Positions 45,624 to 54,558 of a stretch of DNA of 64,000 nucleotides are shown piece after piece. Under the pieces are notes generated by a model. That model saw only the letters and a list, made by a program, of their open reading frames with translations. It did not search any database and was not told the origin of the DNA. The stretch is from contig NZ_JAVFVV010000002.1 in assembly GCF_030929505.1 (NCBI RefSeq), forward strand, positions 338,979 to 402,978, written 5' to 3'. The position numbers and the translations under genes are program-made. The first letter of the stretch is position 1; each line of letters begins with the position of its first letter. The stretch comes from Mesorhizobium sp. LHD-90 (GTDB taxonomy: Bacteria > Pseudomonadota > Alphaproteobacteria > Rhizobiales > Rhizobiaceae).

Positions 45624-47315
45624 ATGATTGACAATTTTCTGATGATCGTCCTGAGGCGTCGGTTCGAGGCCATCATCCGGGACATGGTCAACGCCCTGTT
45701 CAAGTCCGGGCGCTCAGGTGTCTTGAACACGGCGATGGATTTCTCCTGCTCCATCACCGATGCCAGCTTCCAGTCGATCTCCGTCGCCATAGGCCTGCCG
45801 GTGCATACCGGTGCCATCGATCTCATCCCGCGCGTCGCGGCGGAGCGTTATGGCGGCGCGATGGCGCCCGGCGACTGCTTCGCCAACAACGACGGCTATC
45901 TCGGCAACACCCACTGTGCGGACTTCACGCTCTGCGTTCCTGTCTTCTTCGGCGGCAAGATACGCTTCTACGCCATCGCCCGCGCCCATTTCGCCGACAT
46001 GGGCTTCCCGACGCCGACGACCTATGGTGCCGATGCGGTCGACCGGTATCAGGAAGGTCTGCAGCTTCCCTGTGTGCGGATCCAGAAGGATTACGAGGAC
46101 GTGCGCGAGGTGGTCGACATTTGTCGCGCCAACATCCGCGCGCCTGAACAGTTCTACGGCGACTACAAGGCCTGCCTTGCGGCCGTTCGGACGGGAGAGA
46201 AGCGTCTCGATGAACTGTGCGACACCTACGGCTCGGATGTCCTCGAGGCGTTCGTGGAGGAGTTCCAGTCCTATGCAGAGATGATGGCGGTCAACGCCAT
46301 CTCGAAGCTGTCGAAGGGCAAGGTCGAGGGGACGTACTATTACGATACGGACCTTCCGCAGTACCGCGACGGACTGCCGATCCATGCCGAGATCGATGTC
46401 GATCCCGAGGCCGGCAGGATCGTCATCGACCTGACCCGCAACGTCGACAATGTACCGCTGGGTATCAACCTGACGGAGTCGACCACCCTGGCCTCATGCC
46501 GCATGTCGACGCTGAACATTCTCGGGGCGGATATTCCGCGCTGCTCGGGAGCTTTCCGGCGGATCGAGGTCAGGATGCGCGAGGGCGCGGTGATCGGCAA
46601 GCCGGGCTATCCGGCGGCGACCTGCGCGGCCACGTCGAACCTCTGCTCGGCCTTCGCTTCCCACCTTCATGCGCTCTACGCGCAACTGAACGACGGACTG
46701 GGTTCCGGATATGGGACGGTAGGCGTTCCGGCTTCGGCTGCCGTGGTCTCAGGCCGCGACCCGCGCTACAACGGCAAGGAATATGTGAACCAGATCCTGA
46801 TGGGTTACTGGGGTGGTCCGGCGACCGGCAAGAGCGACGGCTGGCTCACCTACGGTTCGGCTTCCACCCAGGGGGCGATCTACCAGTCCTCGGTGGAAGT
46901 GTCTGAACTCCAGCATCCCTTTATCGTCGAGAAGCTTGCGATCCGGCAGGATTCCGGCGGTGCAGGTCAGTTCCAGGGCGGGCCGGGCGCGGCGATCAGC
47001 TTTCTCGCGCACAAGTCTCCAGTGCGTTTCGTCTACTACGCCGCCTCGCGCACGCATCCTCCCAAAGGCGTCCGAGGCGGCAGGAGCGGGGCGCCGACCT
47101 ATTCCTGGCTCGAATCTGAAAACGGCGAACGGCAGCTTCTCGGAAACAACGGAGACATATTGCTCCAGCCAGGCCAGAGGCTGCACTCCGAATCCTGCGG
47201 CGGCGGCGGCTATGGCGATCCGGCCAAGCGGGACCCTGAACGCGTCTCGCGCGATGTGAGGGAAGGCTGGATCTCGCCGGACTTCGCAGCCAAGCATTAC
47301 GGCGCCGCGCGCTGA
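45624..47315 (+). CDS. Hydantoinase B/oxoprolinase B family subunit
   Basis: A 563-aa HyuB-type subunit. Landmarks are the N-terminal MALFKSGRSGVLNTAMDFS-like region, PGDCFANNDGYLGNTHCADFTL, GINLTESTTLASCRMSTLNIL and the C-terminal GGGGYGDPAKRDPERVSRDVREGWIS. With HyuA it forms ATP-dependent hydantoinase, 5-oxoprolinase or N-methylhydantoinase, or, in a related branch, acetone carboxylase. It is 19 bp upstream of the HyuA-type gene. No third acetone-carboxylase gamma subunit is seen, so an ATP-dependent lactam/imide hydrolase is preferred. Confidence 0.88.
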   Translation: MIDNFLMIVLRRRFEAIIRDMVNALFKSGRSGVLNTAMDFSCSITDASFQSISVAIGLPVHTGAIDLIPRVAAERYGGAMAPGDCFANNDGYLGNTHCADFTLCVPVFFGGKIRFYAIARAHFADMGFPTPTTYGADAVDRYQEGLQLPCVRIQKDYEDVREVVDICRANIRAPEQFYGDYKACLAAVRTGEKRLDELCDTYGSDVLEAFVEEFQSYAEMMAVNAISKLSKGKVEGTYYYDTDLPQYRDGLPIHAEIDVDPEAGRIVIDLTRNVDNVPLGINLTESTTLASCRMSTLNILGADIPRCSGAFRRIEVRMREGAVIGKPGYPAATCAATSNLCSAFASHLHALYAQLNDGLGSGYGTVGVPASAAVVSGRDPRYNGKEYVNQILMGYWGGPATGKSDGWLTYGSASTQGAIYQSSVEVSELQHPFIVEKLAIRQDSGGAGQFQGGPGAAISFLAHKSPVRFVYYAASRTHPPKGVRGGRSGAPTYSWLESENGERQLLGNNGDILLQPGQRLHSESCGGGGYGDPAKRDPERVSRDVREGWISPDFAAKHYGAAR

Positions 47316-47334
47316 TCGAACTGGAGAATCTGAT

Positions 47335-49395
47335 ATGCACGTCGCAGTTGACGTCGGAGGCACCTTCACCGATCTCGTCGTCGCCTACGAGGATGGCTCG
47401 GTCGTCGGCTACAAGACGCCGTCCACCAAGCCCGACATCATCCAGGGCTTCTTCAACGGGATCGACCTGATCGCCTCGCAGAACGGCGTTACCACCCAGT
47501 CCATCTTCGACAGGCTGACGCGGATCGACTTCGGAACGACCGCCGCGACCAACGCCATCCTCGAGGGCAAGGCGGCCCGGACGGGCCTGATCGTCACGGA
47601 AGGCTTCCGCGACGTCCTCGTCGTCCGCGAGGGCGGCAAGGAAGACACCTACAACATGCATGCGGAATACCCGCAGCCCTACGTCCCGCGCGCCCTGACC
47701 TTCGAGATCGGCGAGCGGATGACCGCCGAAGGCGACGTCTTGAAGCCGCTGGACGAGGCGAGCGTGTTGAAGGCCATCGAAGATCTGCGCGCGGAGAAGG
47801 TCGAGGCCGTTGCGGTCTCGCTGATCTGGTCCATCTCCAACCCGGCGCACGAACTGCGCATCGCCGAGCTGATCCGCGAGCATCTTCCAGAGGTGCAGGT
47901 CAGCGTCAGTCACGAAGTCAATCCGTGCCTGCGCGAGCATCGCCGCACCATCTCCTGCGCGCTCGATGCCTCCCTAAAGCCTCTGGCGGCCCTCAACATC
48001 GCCTCGATGAAGCGCCGCCTGGAAGAGGTGAACTACAAGGGCAAACTGACCTACATCACCTCGTCCGGCGGCAAGGCGGCGCCGGAAGACGTGTTGCGGC
48101 GTCCGGTCTACCTCTGCTTCTCGGGGCCGTCCGCTGCTCCCGAATCCGGCAGGCGTTTCGCCCGCATGGAGGGTGATCTGGTCGGCAACATCATCACGGT
48201 CGATATGGGTGGCACGAGCTTCGACGTGTCGATCACGACGAAGGGCGAGCTGCCGATGCATCGCGCCGGGACCATTGCCGGGCACATATTCGGCGTCCCC
48301 TCGGTCGAGATCCACACGATTGGCTCGGGCGGCGGTTCGATCGCCCGCGTCGATGCCGGCGGCTTCGTGCATGTGGGACCGGAAAGCGCTGGCTCCTATC
48401 CCGGTCCCGCCTGCTACAGCCGCGGCGGCACGAGGCCCACGGTCACCGATGCAAATCTGCTTTCGGGCTATCTGAACGAGAACTTCGTCTCGGGCGGCGG
48501 CATGACCCTGTCACGCGACTTGTCGAAACAGGTGGTGGAGGAGCACATCTCCAGTCGCCTTAACATCAGCAATGACGAGGCCGCGGGCCTGACCACCTTC
48601 GCCTGCGAGCAGGATATGGTCGCCGCGATCGAGGATCTGACGGTGCGGCGCGGTGTCGATCCGCGCGAATACATCATGGTTGCCGGTGGCGCTGCCGCTG
48701 GCGCGCATGCCGTGGCGATGGCCCGTGAGATCGGGATCAAGCGCGTGATCCTGCCGAAGATGGCGGGTGTCCTGTCGGCCTTCGGAATCCTGGCCGGCGA
48801 CGCGACATTCGGATTTGCGCGCAGCGTCGCGACGACGACGGGCGCGTTCGACGTCGATACCGTGCGGAAGACGTTGCAGGAGCTGAAGGCCGAAGGCGAG
48901 AGGTTCCTGACCGGCCTGGACGTCGCGCCCGAGGCGCGACGGATGCTGTGGAGCTGCCAGGCTCGCTACCGTGCGCAGGTCTGGGAGCTTACACTGCCGT
49001 TTGATGCCTCCGATCTGGACGCGGAGGATCCCGGCGCCCTGCTCTCGACCCGGTTTCACAAGCTCCACCGCAGTCTCTATCAGTCGGCTTCGGAAGACGA
49101 AGACGTCGAGATCACGGAGTGGAACGTGCTTGCCATCGGCAAGCTGACCGATATCCGGTTGCCGGACATCAGCGCCGGCCACCTGCCGAAGCCTCCGACC
49201 AGCAGTCGCCGCGCCTACTTCCGCGAACTGTCCGCAGCAGTGGACGTGCCGGTCTACGGGCCGATGGCATTGGAGATCGACAGGGCCGTCGAGGGACCGC
49301 TGATCATTGACGAAGTCCTGACGACGATCGTTGTCGGCCCGAAGTCGTCGGTGACACTGACCAGATACGGCAACTACGTGGTCGATATCCAATAA
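47335..49395 (+). CDS. Hydantoinase A/oxoprolinase A family subunit
   Basis: A 686-aa HyuA-type subunit with the ASKHA ATP-binding fold. Landmarks are N-terminal VDVGGTFTDLVV (5-16), DFGTTAATNAILEGKAARTGLIVTEGF, VDMGGTSFDVS, GSGGGSIARVDAGG, and AGGAAAGAHAVAMAREIG. It phosphorylates or activates the lactam so that the B subunit can complete ring opening. It forms an operon with the HyuB-type gene and is convergent with the SDR gene at 49407. The substrate could be a hydantoin, N-methylhydantoin or oxoproline; the sequence does not decide. Confidence 0.9.
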   Translation: MHVAVDVGGTFTDLVVAYEDGSVVGYKTPSTKPDIIQGFFNGIDLIASQNGVTTQSIFDRLTRIDFGTTAATNAILEGKAARTGLIVTEGFRDVLVVREGGKEDTYNMHAEYPQPYVPRALTFEIGERMTAEGDVLKPLDEASVLKAIEDLRAEKVEAVAVSLIWSISNPAHELRIAELIREHLPEVQVSVSHEVNPCLREHRRTISCALDASLKPLAALNIASMKRRLEEVNYKGKLTYITSSGGKAAPEDVLRRPVYLCFSGPSAAPESGRRFARMEGDLVGNIITVDMGGTSFDVSITTKGELPMHRAGTIAGHIFGVPSVEIHTIGSGGGSIARVDAGGFVHVGPESAGSYPGPACYSRGGTRPTVTDANLLSGYLNENFVSGGGMTLSRDLSKQVVEEHISSRLNISNDEAAGLTTFACEQDMVAAIEDLTVRRGVDPREYIMVAGGAAAGAHAVAMAREIGIKRVILPKMAGVLSAFGILAGDATFGFARSVATTTGAFDVDTVRKTLQELKAEGERFLTGLDVAPEARRMLWSCQARYRAQVWELTLPFDASDLDAEDPGALLSTRFHKLHRSLYQSASEDEDVEITEWNVLAIGKLTDIRLPDISAGHLPKPPTSSRRAYFRELSAAVDVPVYGPMALEIDRAVEGPLIIDEVLTTIVVGPKSSVTLTRYGNYVVDIQ

Positions 49396-49406
49396 GCTCG
49401 GCTGGG

Positions 49407-50165
49407 TCACTGGCCGCGCCGCATCCCGCCATCGACAGGGATCCATGCGCCCGTGATGTAGCTCGCGCGCGGTGAGGCAAGAAACACGATCAGGTCCGCG
49501 ACGTCGGAAGGCTCGCCGAACCGACCCATGGGGATATAGCGTTCTGCGAAGGCCTGGCGCGACTCCTCGGTGGGATGGACCTTGTCGCGGATCTGTTCGG
49601 TCAGGATCCGGCCCGGGCCGATGCAGTTGACGGTCACTCCGTGGCGCGCGACATCGCGTGCGATCCCCTTGGACCAGAGGTTGAGGGCTGCCTTTGCGGC
49701 CACGGCGGCATTGAGCCCGATTGGCTCGAGTATGCCGGTCACGTTGATGATCCGGCCCCAGCCCGCATGTTTCATCGCCGGCAGCATGGCCGAAGCCAGC
49801 CGCCGCGCCGCTGTGAAATTGACCGAAAAGGCTTCTTCCCAGTCTTCCTCTGATGCATCGAGTGCCACCGGGCGTGTTCCACCAGCGCAGTTGACGACGA
49901 TATTGATCGGCCCCGCGGCCTGCTGCACTGTTCCGACGAAGCGATGCAGTGCTTCCGCGGTGGCGAGGTCGGCCGCAAACGGTAGGATCTGTCCCCCGGT
50001 GTCACGTGCCTGAACCGAGATATATTCGAGCAGGGCCGCGCGTCGCGCCGTTGCAATGACGGTTGCGCCTTCGCGCGCCAGAGCAAGAGCGGTCGCGCGT
50101 CCTATTCCTGCGCTCGCGCCCGTAACCAGCGCGCATCGGCCATTGAGATCAAGATCCATCGGCAT
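49407..50165 (-). CDS. SDR-family NAD(P)-dependent oxidoreductase
   Basis: A 252-aa classical short-chain dehydrogenase. The cofactor motif is TGASAGIG, near residues 15-22, then NCAGG. Atypical active site: the catalytic serine segment reads NVTGILEPIGLNAAVAAKAAL, so the usual YxxxK Tyr appears to be replaced by Asn/Ala, while the following Lys is kept. GGGGAG lies four bases upstream of the ATG. It is divergent from the polar amino-acid-type importer, with the palindrome between them. Confidence 0.82.
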   Translation of the reverse strand: MPMDLDLNGRCALVTGASAGIGRATALALAREGATVIATARRAALLEYISVQARDTGGQILPFAADLATAEALHRFVGTVQQAAGPINIVVNCAGGTRPVALDASEEDWEEAFSVNFTAARRLASAMLPAMKHAGWGRIINVTGILEPIGLNAAVAAKAALNLWSKGIARDVARHGVTVNCIGPGRILTEQIRDKVHPTEESRQAFAERYIPMGRFGEPSDVADLIVFLASPRASYITGAWIPVDGGMRRGQ

Positions 50166-50213
50166 GTTACTCCCCTCGTGAACTTCACCGATATTAGTCT
50201 TGCAATCCTAGAA

Positions 50214-50227
50214 ATGATATATATGAT
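50214..50227. promoter_or_regulatory. Island palindrome copy 11b, between SDR and amino-acid importer
   Basis: ATGATATATATGAT, eleven of twelve defined positions, same core as copy 4. Flanks extend the symmetry (GAAAT on the left, ATTTC on the right). It lies 48 bp from the SDR start and 45 bp from the binding-protein start. Confidence 0.68.
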
Positions 50228-50272
50228 TTCAGAGGATCCGATGTCCGGATGCACCCTGAGCAGGAGAGCTGG

Positions 50273-51115
50273 ATGATTACACGACGTGGGTTTGGCGGTG
50301 CAGCCGCTGGGATCGCAGCGGGTGGCTTGTTGCTCCAAGCTTCGGCCGCCAAGGCGAGCACGCTGATGGAAACCGAAACCTTTCAGCAGATTCTCGATAC
50401 GAAGAAGCTTCGCGTACCCGGGTTCTCGGCAAACCAGCCGCATATGTGGAAGGATGTCGACGGGAGCTGGCGTGGCTGGCTCTACGAGGTGAGCAAGAGC
50501 CTTGCTGGCGATCTTGGCGCCGAGCTTGAGATCGTCGAGACGACGTGGGGCAACTCGATCATCGAGCTGCAGCAGAACAGGCTCGACCTGATCCTCGGAA
50601 CCACGCCGACTCCGGAGCGCCTGATGGTCATGGACGTTTCAAGCGGCATGTATAAGACGCGGCTTGCGGTCACCGCGCGTCCTGGCCTCGCCGTCGAGAC
50701 ATGGGAGGACCTTAACAAGCCGGAGATCAAGATTTCCTGCGATGTCGGAACCGTCCATGAGCACATGGCCCGACGCCTCTGCCCCAACGCGGAGATCATC
50801 GCGCTGAAGTCAGTCGAAGAAGCGGCCCTTGCCGTCCGCAGTCGCCGCGCCGACGCCCACTGCATTTTCTGGACGAGTTCCAGGCGATCGACCCTGAACG
50901 ATCCCGGCATCGGCGAGACCATAGTCCCAAAGCCGATCTTCTTTTCGAGCTCGAACATCGGCATGCGTCGCGAGCGTGACAAGACATGGCGGGACTTCAT
51001 GAACGGATGGATCGACTACGCGCGCGGCGCGGGCATCATCCAGGTTGCCTATCTCAATGCCATGCAGTCCATCGGGATCGATCCGCAAGAGGCCCTTCAG
51101 GGCATCGAATTCTGA
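50273..51115 (+). CDS. Polar amino-acid-type ABC substrate-binding protein (family 3)
   Basis: A 280-aa periplasmic binding protein (SBP_bac_3). A twin-arginine-like signal, MITRRGFGGAAAGIAAGG, leads to a cleavage near ASA/KAS. The body resembles amino-acid binders: WRGWLYEVSKSLAGDLGAELEIVE, then NRLDLILGTTPTPERLMVMDVS. I chose the ATG at 50273 because CAGGAG lies just upstream. It is followed by one permease and one ATPase gene, giving a complete PAAT importer. Confidence 0.87.
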   Translation: MITRRGFGGAAAGIAAGGLLLQASAAKASTLMETETFQQILDTKKLRVPGFSANQPHMWKDVDGSWRGWLYEVSKSLAGDLGAELEIVETTWGNSIIELQQNRLDLILGTTPTPERLMVMDVSSGMYKTRLAVTARPGLAVETWEDLNKPEIKISCDVGTVHEHMARRLCPNAEIIALKSVEEAALAVRSRRADAHCIFWTSSRRSTLNDPGIGETIVPKPIFFSSSNIGMRRERDKTWRDFMNGWIDYARGAGIIQVAYLNAMQSIGIDPQEALQGIEF

Positions 51116-51209
51116 TCGCCGGGCCTGAAGCCAACGCCCTCTTCATCGAACCGGCCGAAGTTCCCCGCCGGTAGGGGTGGAACGGCACGTCCAGCGCGGG
51201 ATTGATTGC

Positions 51210-51869
51210 ATGTATATCTGGGATTTCAGTCCGCTATGGAAGTATCGGTTCCTGTTCCTCGAGGGGATATGGGTTTCGATCGCTCTCACTGCGGCTGTGA
51301 TCGTGCTAGGCCTGATCTGCGGTCTTCTTGGGGCGGCCGGCCAGCTGTCCCGATTCCGCATCCTTCGCTGGTTGTCCTGGCTCTACATCGAGTTCTTCCG
51401 CACCACGCCGCTTTTGGTCCAGCTCGTCTGGGTCTACTACGCGCTGCCGATCCTGTCCGGGGTCGAGTTGAGCGCGATCTCAGCGGCGGTCCTGAGCCTC
51501 TCGCTCTACGGGGGTTCCTTTTATGCAGAGGTGATCCGGGGCGGCATCGTCTCTATAGATCCCGGACAGTCCGAGGCCGGACTTGCGCTCGGTCTGACGC
51601 CATCCAGGGTGATGCGTCGCATCGTCCTGCCGCAGGCCTTCAAGCGCATGATCCCGCCGCTCATGAATCAGTCGATTCTGATGTTCAAGAACACGTCCTT
51701 GGTCTCGATTCTGGCGGTACCGGACATTCTCTACCAGGCGCAGCGCGCGACGATGGATACCTACAGGCCGCTGGAGGTCTATACCGCCGTTGCCTTGATC
51801 TACGTGGCGATCCTTCTCCCGCTGACGGCGCTCGCCAAGTTTATGGAGCGCAGGCTCAAGGAGTACTGA
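51210..51869 (+). CDS. Polar amino-acid ABC transporter permease (HisM/GlnP type)
   Basis: A 219-aa inner-membrane permease. The family start YRFLFLEGIWVSIALTAAVIV is followed by YIEFFRTTPLLVQLVWVYYALP and the EAA loop SEAGLALGLTPSRVMRRIVLPQA. I chose the ATG at 51210 because the family starts there; GTG at 51177 is an alternative. It stops one base before the ATPase gene. A single permease gene implies a homodimer. Confidence 0.88.
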   Translation: MYIWDFSPLWKYRFLFLEGIWVSIALTAAVIVLGLICGLLGAAGQLSRFRILRWLSWLYIEFFRTTPLLVQLVWVYYALPILSGVELSAISAAVLSLSLYGGSFYAEVIRGGIVSIDPGQSEAGLALGLTPSRVMRRIVLPQAFKRMIPPLMNQSILMFKNTSLVSILAVPDILYQAQRATMDTYRPLEVYTAVALIYVAILLPLTALAKFMERRLKEY

Positions 51870-51870
51870 C

Positions 51871-52638
51871 ATGAGCGCCGATGCCCAAATGATCTCGGTC
51901 TCCGGTATCCACAAATCCTTTGATGATCATCACGTTCTCAAGGGCATCGATCTGGGCATCGACAAGGGCGAAGTCGTGGCGCTCGTCGGTCCGTCGGGGT
52001 CTGGCAAGTCGACTCTGCTGCGCTGCCTCAATCTCCTTGTCATCCCTGACCGGGGCGAAATGCGCATCGGTTCCGACCGTTTCGTTTTCGGTCCCGGGGC
52101 GCGCCTCCCAGGCACGCGGACGCAAGCCAATTTCCGCGCCAATACCGGAATGGTCTTCCAGCACTTCAATCTCTTTCCGCACCTAAGCGTGATCGAGAAT
52201 GTCATGGAAGGCCCGCGCTATGCCAAGGGAATGGGCCGTGAAGCCGCCAAGGCAAAGGCCTGCGCACTCCTCATCAAAGTTGGACTGCAGGACAAGGCCG
52301 CCGCGAAGCCCAACCAACTGTCGGGCGGACAGAAGCAGCGTGTCGCGATCGCGCGGGCGCTGGCGATGGAGCCGGCCGTGATGCTCTTCGACGAAGCGAC
52401 CTCGGCCCTCGATCCGGAACTGGTGAGCGAGGTGCTGTCGGTCATGCGGGAACTGGCGGCAGAAGGCATGACGATGATCATCGTCACCCACGAGATGTCG
52501 TTCGCCCGCGACGTGGCCGACAAGATGATCTTCATGCGCGACGGCCAGATCGTCGAACAGGGTTCGCCGGCCGAGGTCATGGATCACTCCAAGAACCCGT
52601 CGGCTCAATCGTTCTTCAGCAATTTCCGACAGGCATAA
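51871..52638 (+). CDS. Polar amino-acid ABC transporter ATP-binding protein (GlnQ/HisP type)
   Basis: A 255-aa ATPase. Walker A GPSGSGKST is near residue 40, the signature is LSGGQKQR, and Walker B is VMLFDEATSALDPELVSEVL (GlnQ subfamily usually DEPTSALD). The ATG at 51871 directly follows the permease stop. The third GlpD-like gene starts 20 bp downstream and is probably in the same operon. Confidence 0.92.
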   Translation: MSADAQMISVSGIHKSFDDHHVLKGIDLGIDKGEVVALVGPSGSGKSTLLRCLNLLVIPDRGEMRIGSDRFVFGPGARLPGTRTQANFRANTGMVFQHFNLFPHLSVIENVMEGPRYAKGMGREAAKAKACALLIKVGLQDKAAAKPNQLSGGQKQRVAIARALAMEPAVMLFDEATSALDPELVSEVLSVMRELAAEGMTMIIVTHEMSFARDVADKMIFMRDGQIVEQGSPAEVMDHSKNPSAQSFFSNFRQA

Positions 52639-52658
52639 GGCACACGCCCCTGAGGCGA

Positions 52659-54275
52659 ATGGATCAAACGAACCGGGATATGGCAATGTCAAACACGATA
52701 CCTGAAAGCGTGATTCCCGAGTGTAGGCCAATCCCGAACCCCATCGCCGGTCTCGATGGCCGGACCTTCGACGTGGTGGTCATAGGCGGAGGCATCAACG
52801 GCACTGCCGCTGCCCAGCACCTGGCGGCCGAAGGCTATTCGGTCCTTCTCGTCGAGAAGAACGACTTCGGCTCGGGCACGTCGAGTCGTTCCAGCCGGCT
52901 TCTCCATGTCGGCCTGGCCGGTCTCGCCCCGGCGAGCTCTCCCTGGGAGTATTTGTTCAAGCCCGGCAAGTTCAAGGCGGCGCTGAAGTCGGCCAGGGAA
53001 CAATCCCTCAGCCGCACGGAGTTCGCGGGAACGTCGCCCGAACGCGTGCAGAAATTCACCTTCTATTTCCCGATCTTCGACAACAGCCCCTACCGCGGTT
53101 GGCAGATCGATGTCGCCTTCGCCATCCTGAAGAGGTTCAACAAGGGGGGGCCGCCGCTAGATTACCAGCGTCTGAACGCCAGGCAGGCTCGGACGGCGCC
53201 GCTGCTGGCCCAGATGCGGGATTCCCACAGGCTGGTCGGCGGTGCCTCGTTTCGCGAATATCAGTTCGACTGGGCAGAGCGGGTGGTGGTCGACAGCGCG
53301 ATGGAAGCGCGCCGGCTCGGTGCCACCGTGCGCAACTACACGGCCATGGAAGGCTACACCCGCAAGGGGGACGGCTGGGAATTGACCTTGTCCGACCGCC
53401 TCGATGGCGCCGCCCCAGCCATCAAGGTCGGTGCGAAGCTGGTGATGAACTTCGCGGGTGTCTGGGTTGACCAGGTGAACCGGATGAGTAACGTCCACAA
53501 GGCGCGCCGTCTGACCACCGGCGCCAAGGGCGTCCACATCATGGTCAGGCTCGCTCCGGAACTTCAGGACAAGGGCATCTTCACTGAGGATGCCAACAAG
53601 GAGCACTTCTATCTCGTTCCCTGGCGGGGGCTGCACTACATCGGCCCGACGGACACGGTCTTCAAGGGTAATCTCGACGATATCAACCCCACGGAGGAGG
53701 ATATCGAGCTCATGCTGGACCTCACCCGCCGCATGATGCCGGGGCTTCCGCTCAAGCGCTCCGATGTCGTCTACTCCTGGGCCGGCGTGAGGCCGCGCAC
53801 CTATGACCCGACGGTGCCGAAGGGCACCTGGTCGCGCGAGATCCACGACCTGACGGATGACGGCATGCCGAATTTCCTGGCGCTCACCGGTGCGACCATC
53901 ATGCGAAGCCGGCTGACCGGACGCGACGCGGTGACGGCGGTGCGCAAGCGCATCGAACCGAGCGGCAGCCCGCAGAAGCTGTCTTTTGCCGCGCACCTGC
54001 CGCCGTCGAACGACCCGTCTCCGCTCCTTTCCAACGAAGGGCCAGCCGTACGCGTCTCGGACATACGCCATGCGATCGAGGCAGAGCAGGCCTGTTCCCT
54101 CGACGACATCCTCTTTCGACGTACCGGCCTCGGCTGGGGAGAGAACATGGCGCGGGAATACGCGACCGCCGTCGCGAAAATCCTTGGCGAATACACGGAT
54201 TGGACGCCTGAGAGGGTCGACAGTGAGGTGCGCGCCTATTTCGACCTGGTGCAACGGAGAAATTCGGCCGCGTGA
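52659..54275 (+). CDS. FAD-dependent oxidoreductase, GlpD-like, paralogue 3
   Basis: A 538-aa protein with FAD motif GGGINGT (43-49), then DFGSGTSSRSSRLLHVGLAGL. It shares long blocks with paralogues 1 and 2 (DVVYSWAGVRPRTYDPTVPKGTWSREIHDL; DILFRRTGLGWGENMAREYATAVAKILGE). The substrate-side residue after LLH is Val here and Cys in paralogues 1 and 2. Its link to the polar amino-acid importer operon suggests it oxidises the compound imported by that system. The start at 52659 is uncertain; ATGs at 52680 and 52686 are alternatives. Confidence 0.85.
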   Translation: MDQTNRDMAMSNTIPESVIPECRPIPNPIAGLDGRTFDVVVIGGGINGTAAAQHLAAEGYSVLLVEKNDFGSGTSSRSSRLLHVGLAGLAPASSPWEYLFKPGKFKAALKSAREQSLSRTEFAGTSPERVQKFTFYFPIFDNSPYRGWQIDVAFAILKRFNKGGPPLDYQRLNARQARTAPLLAQMRDSHRLVGGASFREYQFDWAERVVVDSAMEARRLGATVRNYTAMEGYTRKGDGWELTLSDRLDGAAPAIKVGAKLVMNFAGVWVDQVNRMSNVHKARRLTTGAKGVHIMVRLAPELQDKGIFTEDANKEHFYLVPWRGLHYIGPTDTVFKGNLDDINPTEEDIELMLDLTRRMMPGLPLKRSDVVYSWAGVRPRTYDPTVPKGTWSREIHDLTDDGMPNFLALTGATIMRSRLTGRDAVTAVRKRIEPSGSPQKLSFAAHLPPSNDPSPLLSNEGPAVRVSDIRHAIEAEQACSLDDILFRRTGLGWGENMAREYATAVAKILGEYTDWTPERVDSEVRAYFDLVQRRNSAA

Positions 54276-54558
54276 TTTCGCCCGGCCGGACGCTCCTGCG
54301 CGTCGCCGCGCACGGGCTCAACTGGCCTTCATGCCGACCGGGTTGGTCGATCGGTCGTGACGTCCTTGACAGCCGCGGTTCTGTGCGGCCCAAGGGGAAA
54401 GTCCGCCGACTGGTTTACGGAGATGAGCGTCGGCAAGTTTGCCGCATGCAGTGAGGCAATATGAACCTAATTTTTGTCTTGGAATCCCGGACCAAAAAGA
54501 ATAAATCATCTATATGAATATTTTATCTGGCCTTTTTTAGAACTGGGAGGAATTGGAC
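54276..54558. other. Intergenic region with island palindrome
   Basis: About 280 bp between the third GlpD-like gene and the CoA-transferase gene. No gene was seen; it holds palindrome copy 12. Confidence 0.5.
54505..54518. promoter_or_regulatory. Island palindrome copy 12, upstream of CoA-transferase gene
   Basis: ATCATCTATATGAA matches ATCATNTANATGAT at eleven of twelve defined positions. It lies 41 bp before the GTG start at 54559. Confidence 0.68.

Noticed and set aside
45624..49395. Acetone carboxylase as the function of the HyuAB pair.
   Set aside because: No gamma-subunit gene follows, and the neighbours fit nitrogen-compound breakdown better.
32523..54275. Naming the three GlpD-like genes glpD.
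   Set aside because: The substrate-side sequence after the FAD motif differs from true GlpD, and no glycerol uptake or kinase gene is nearby.
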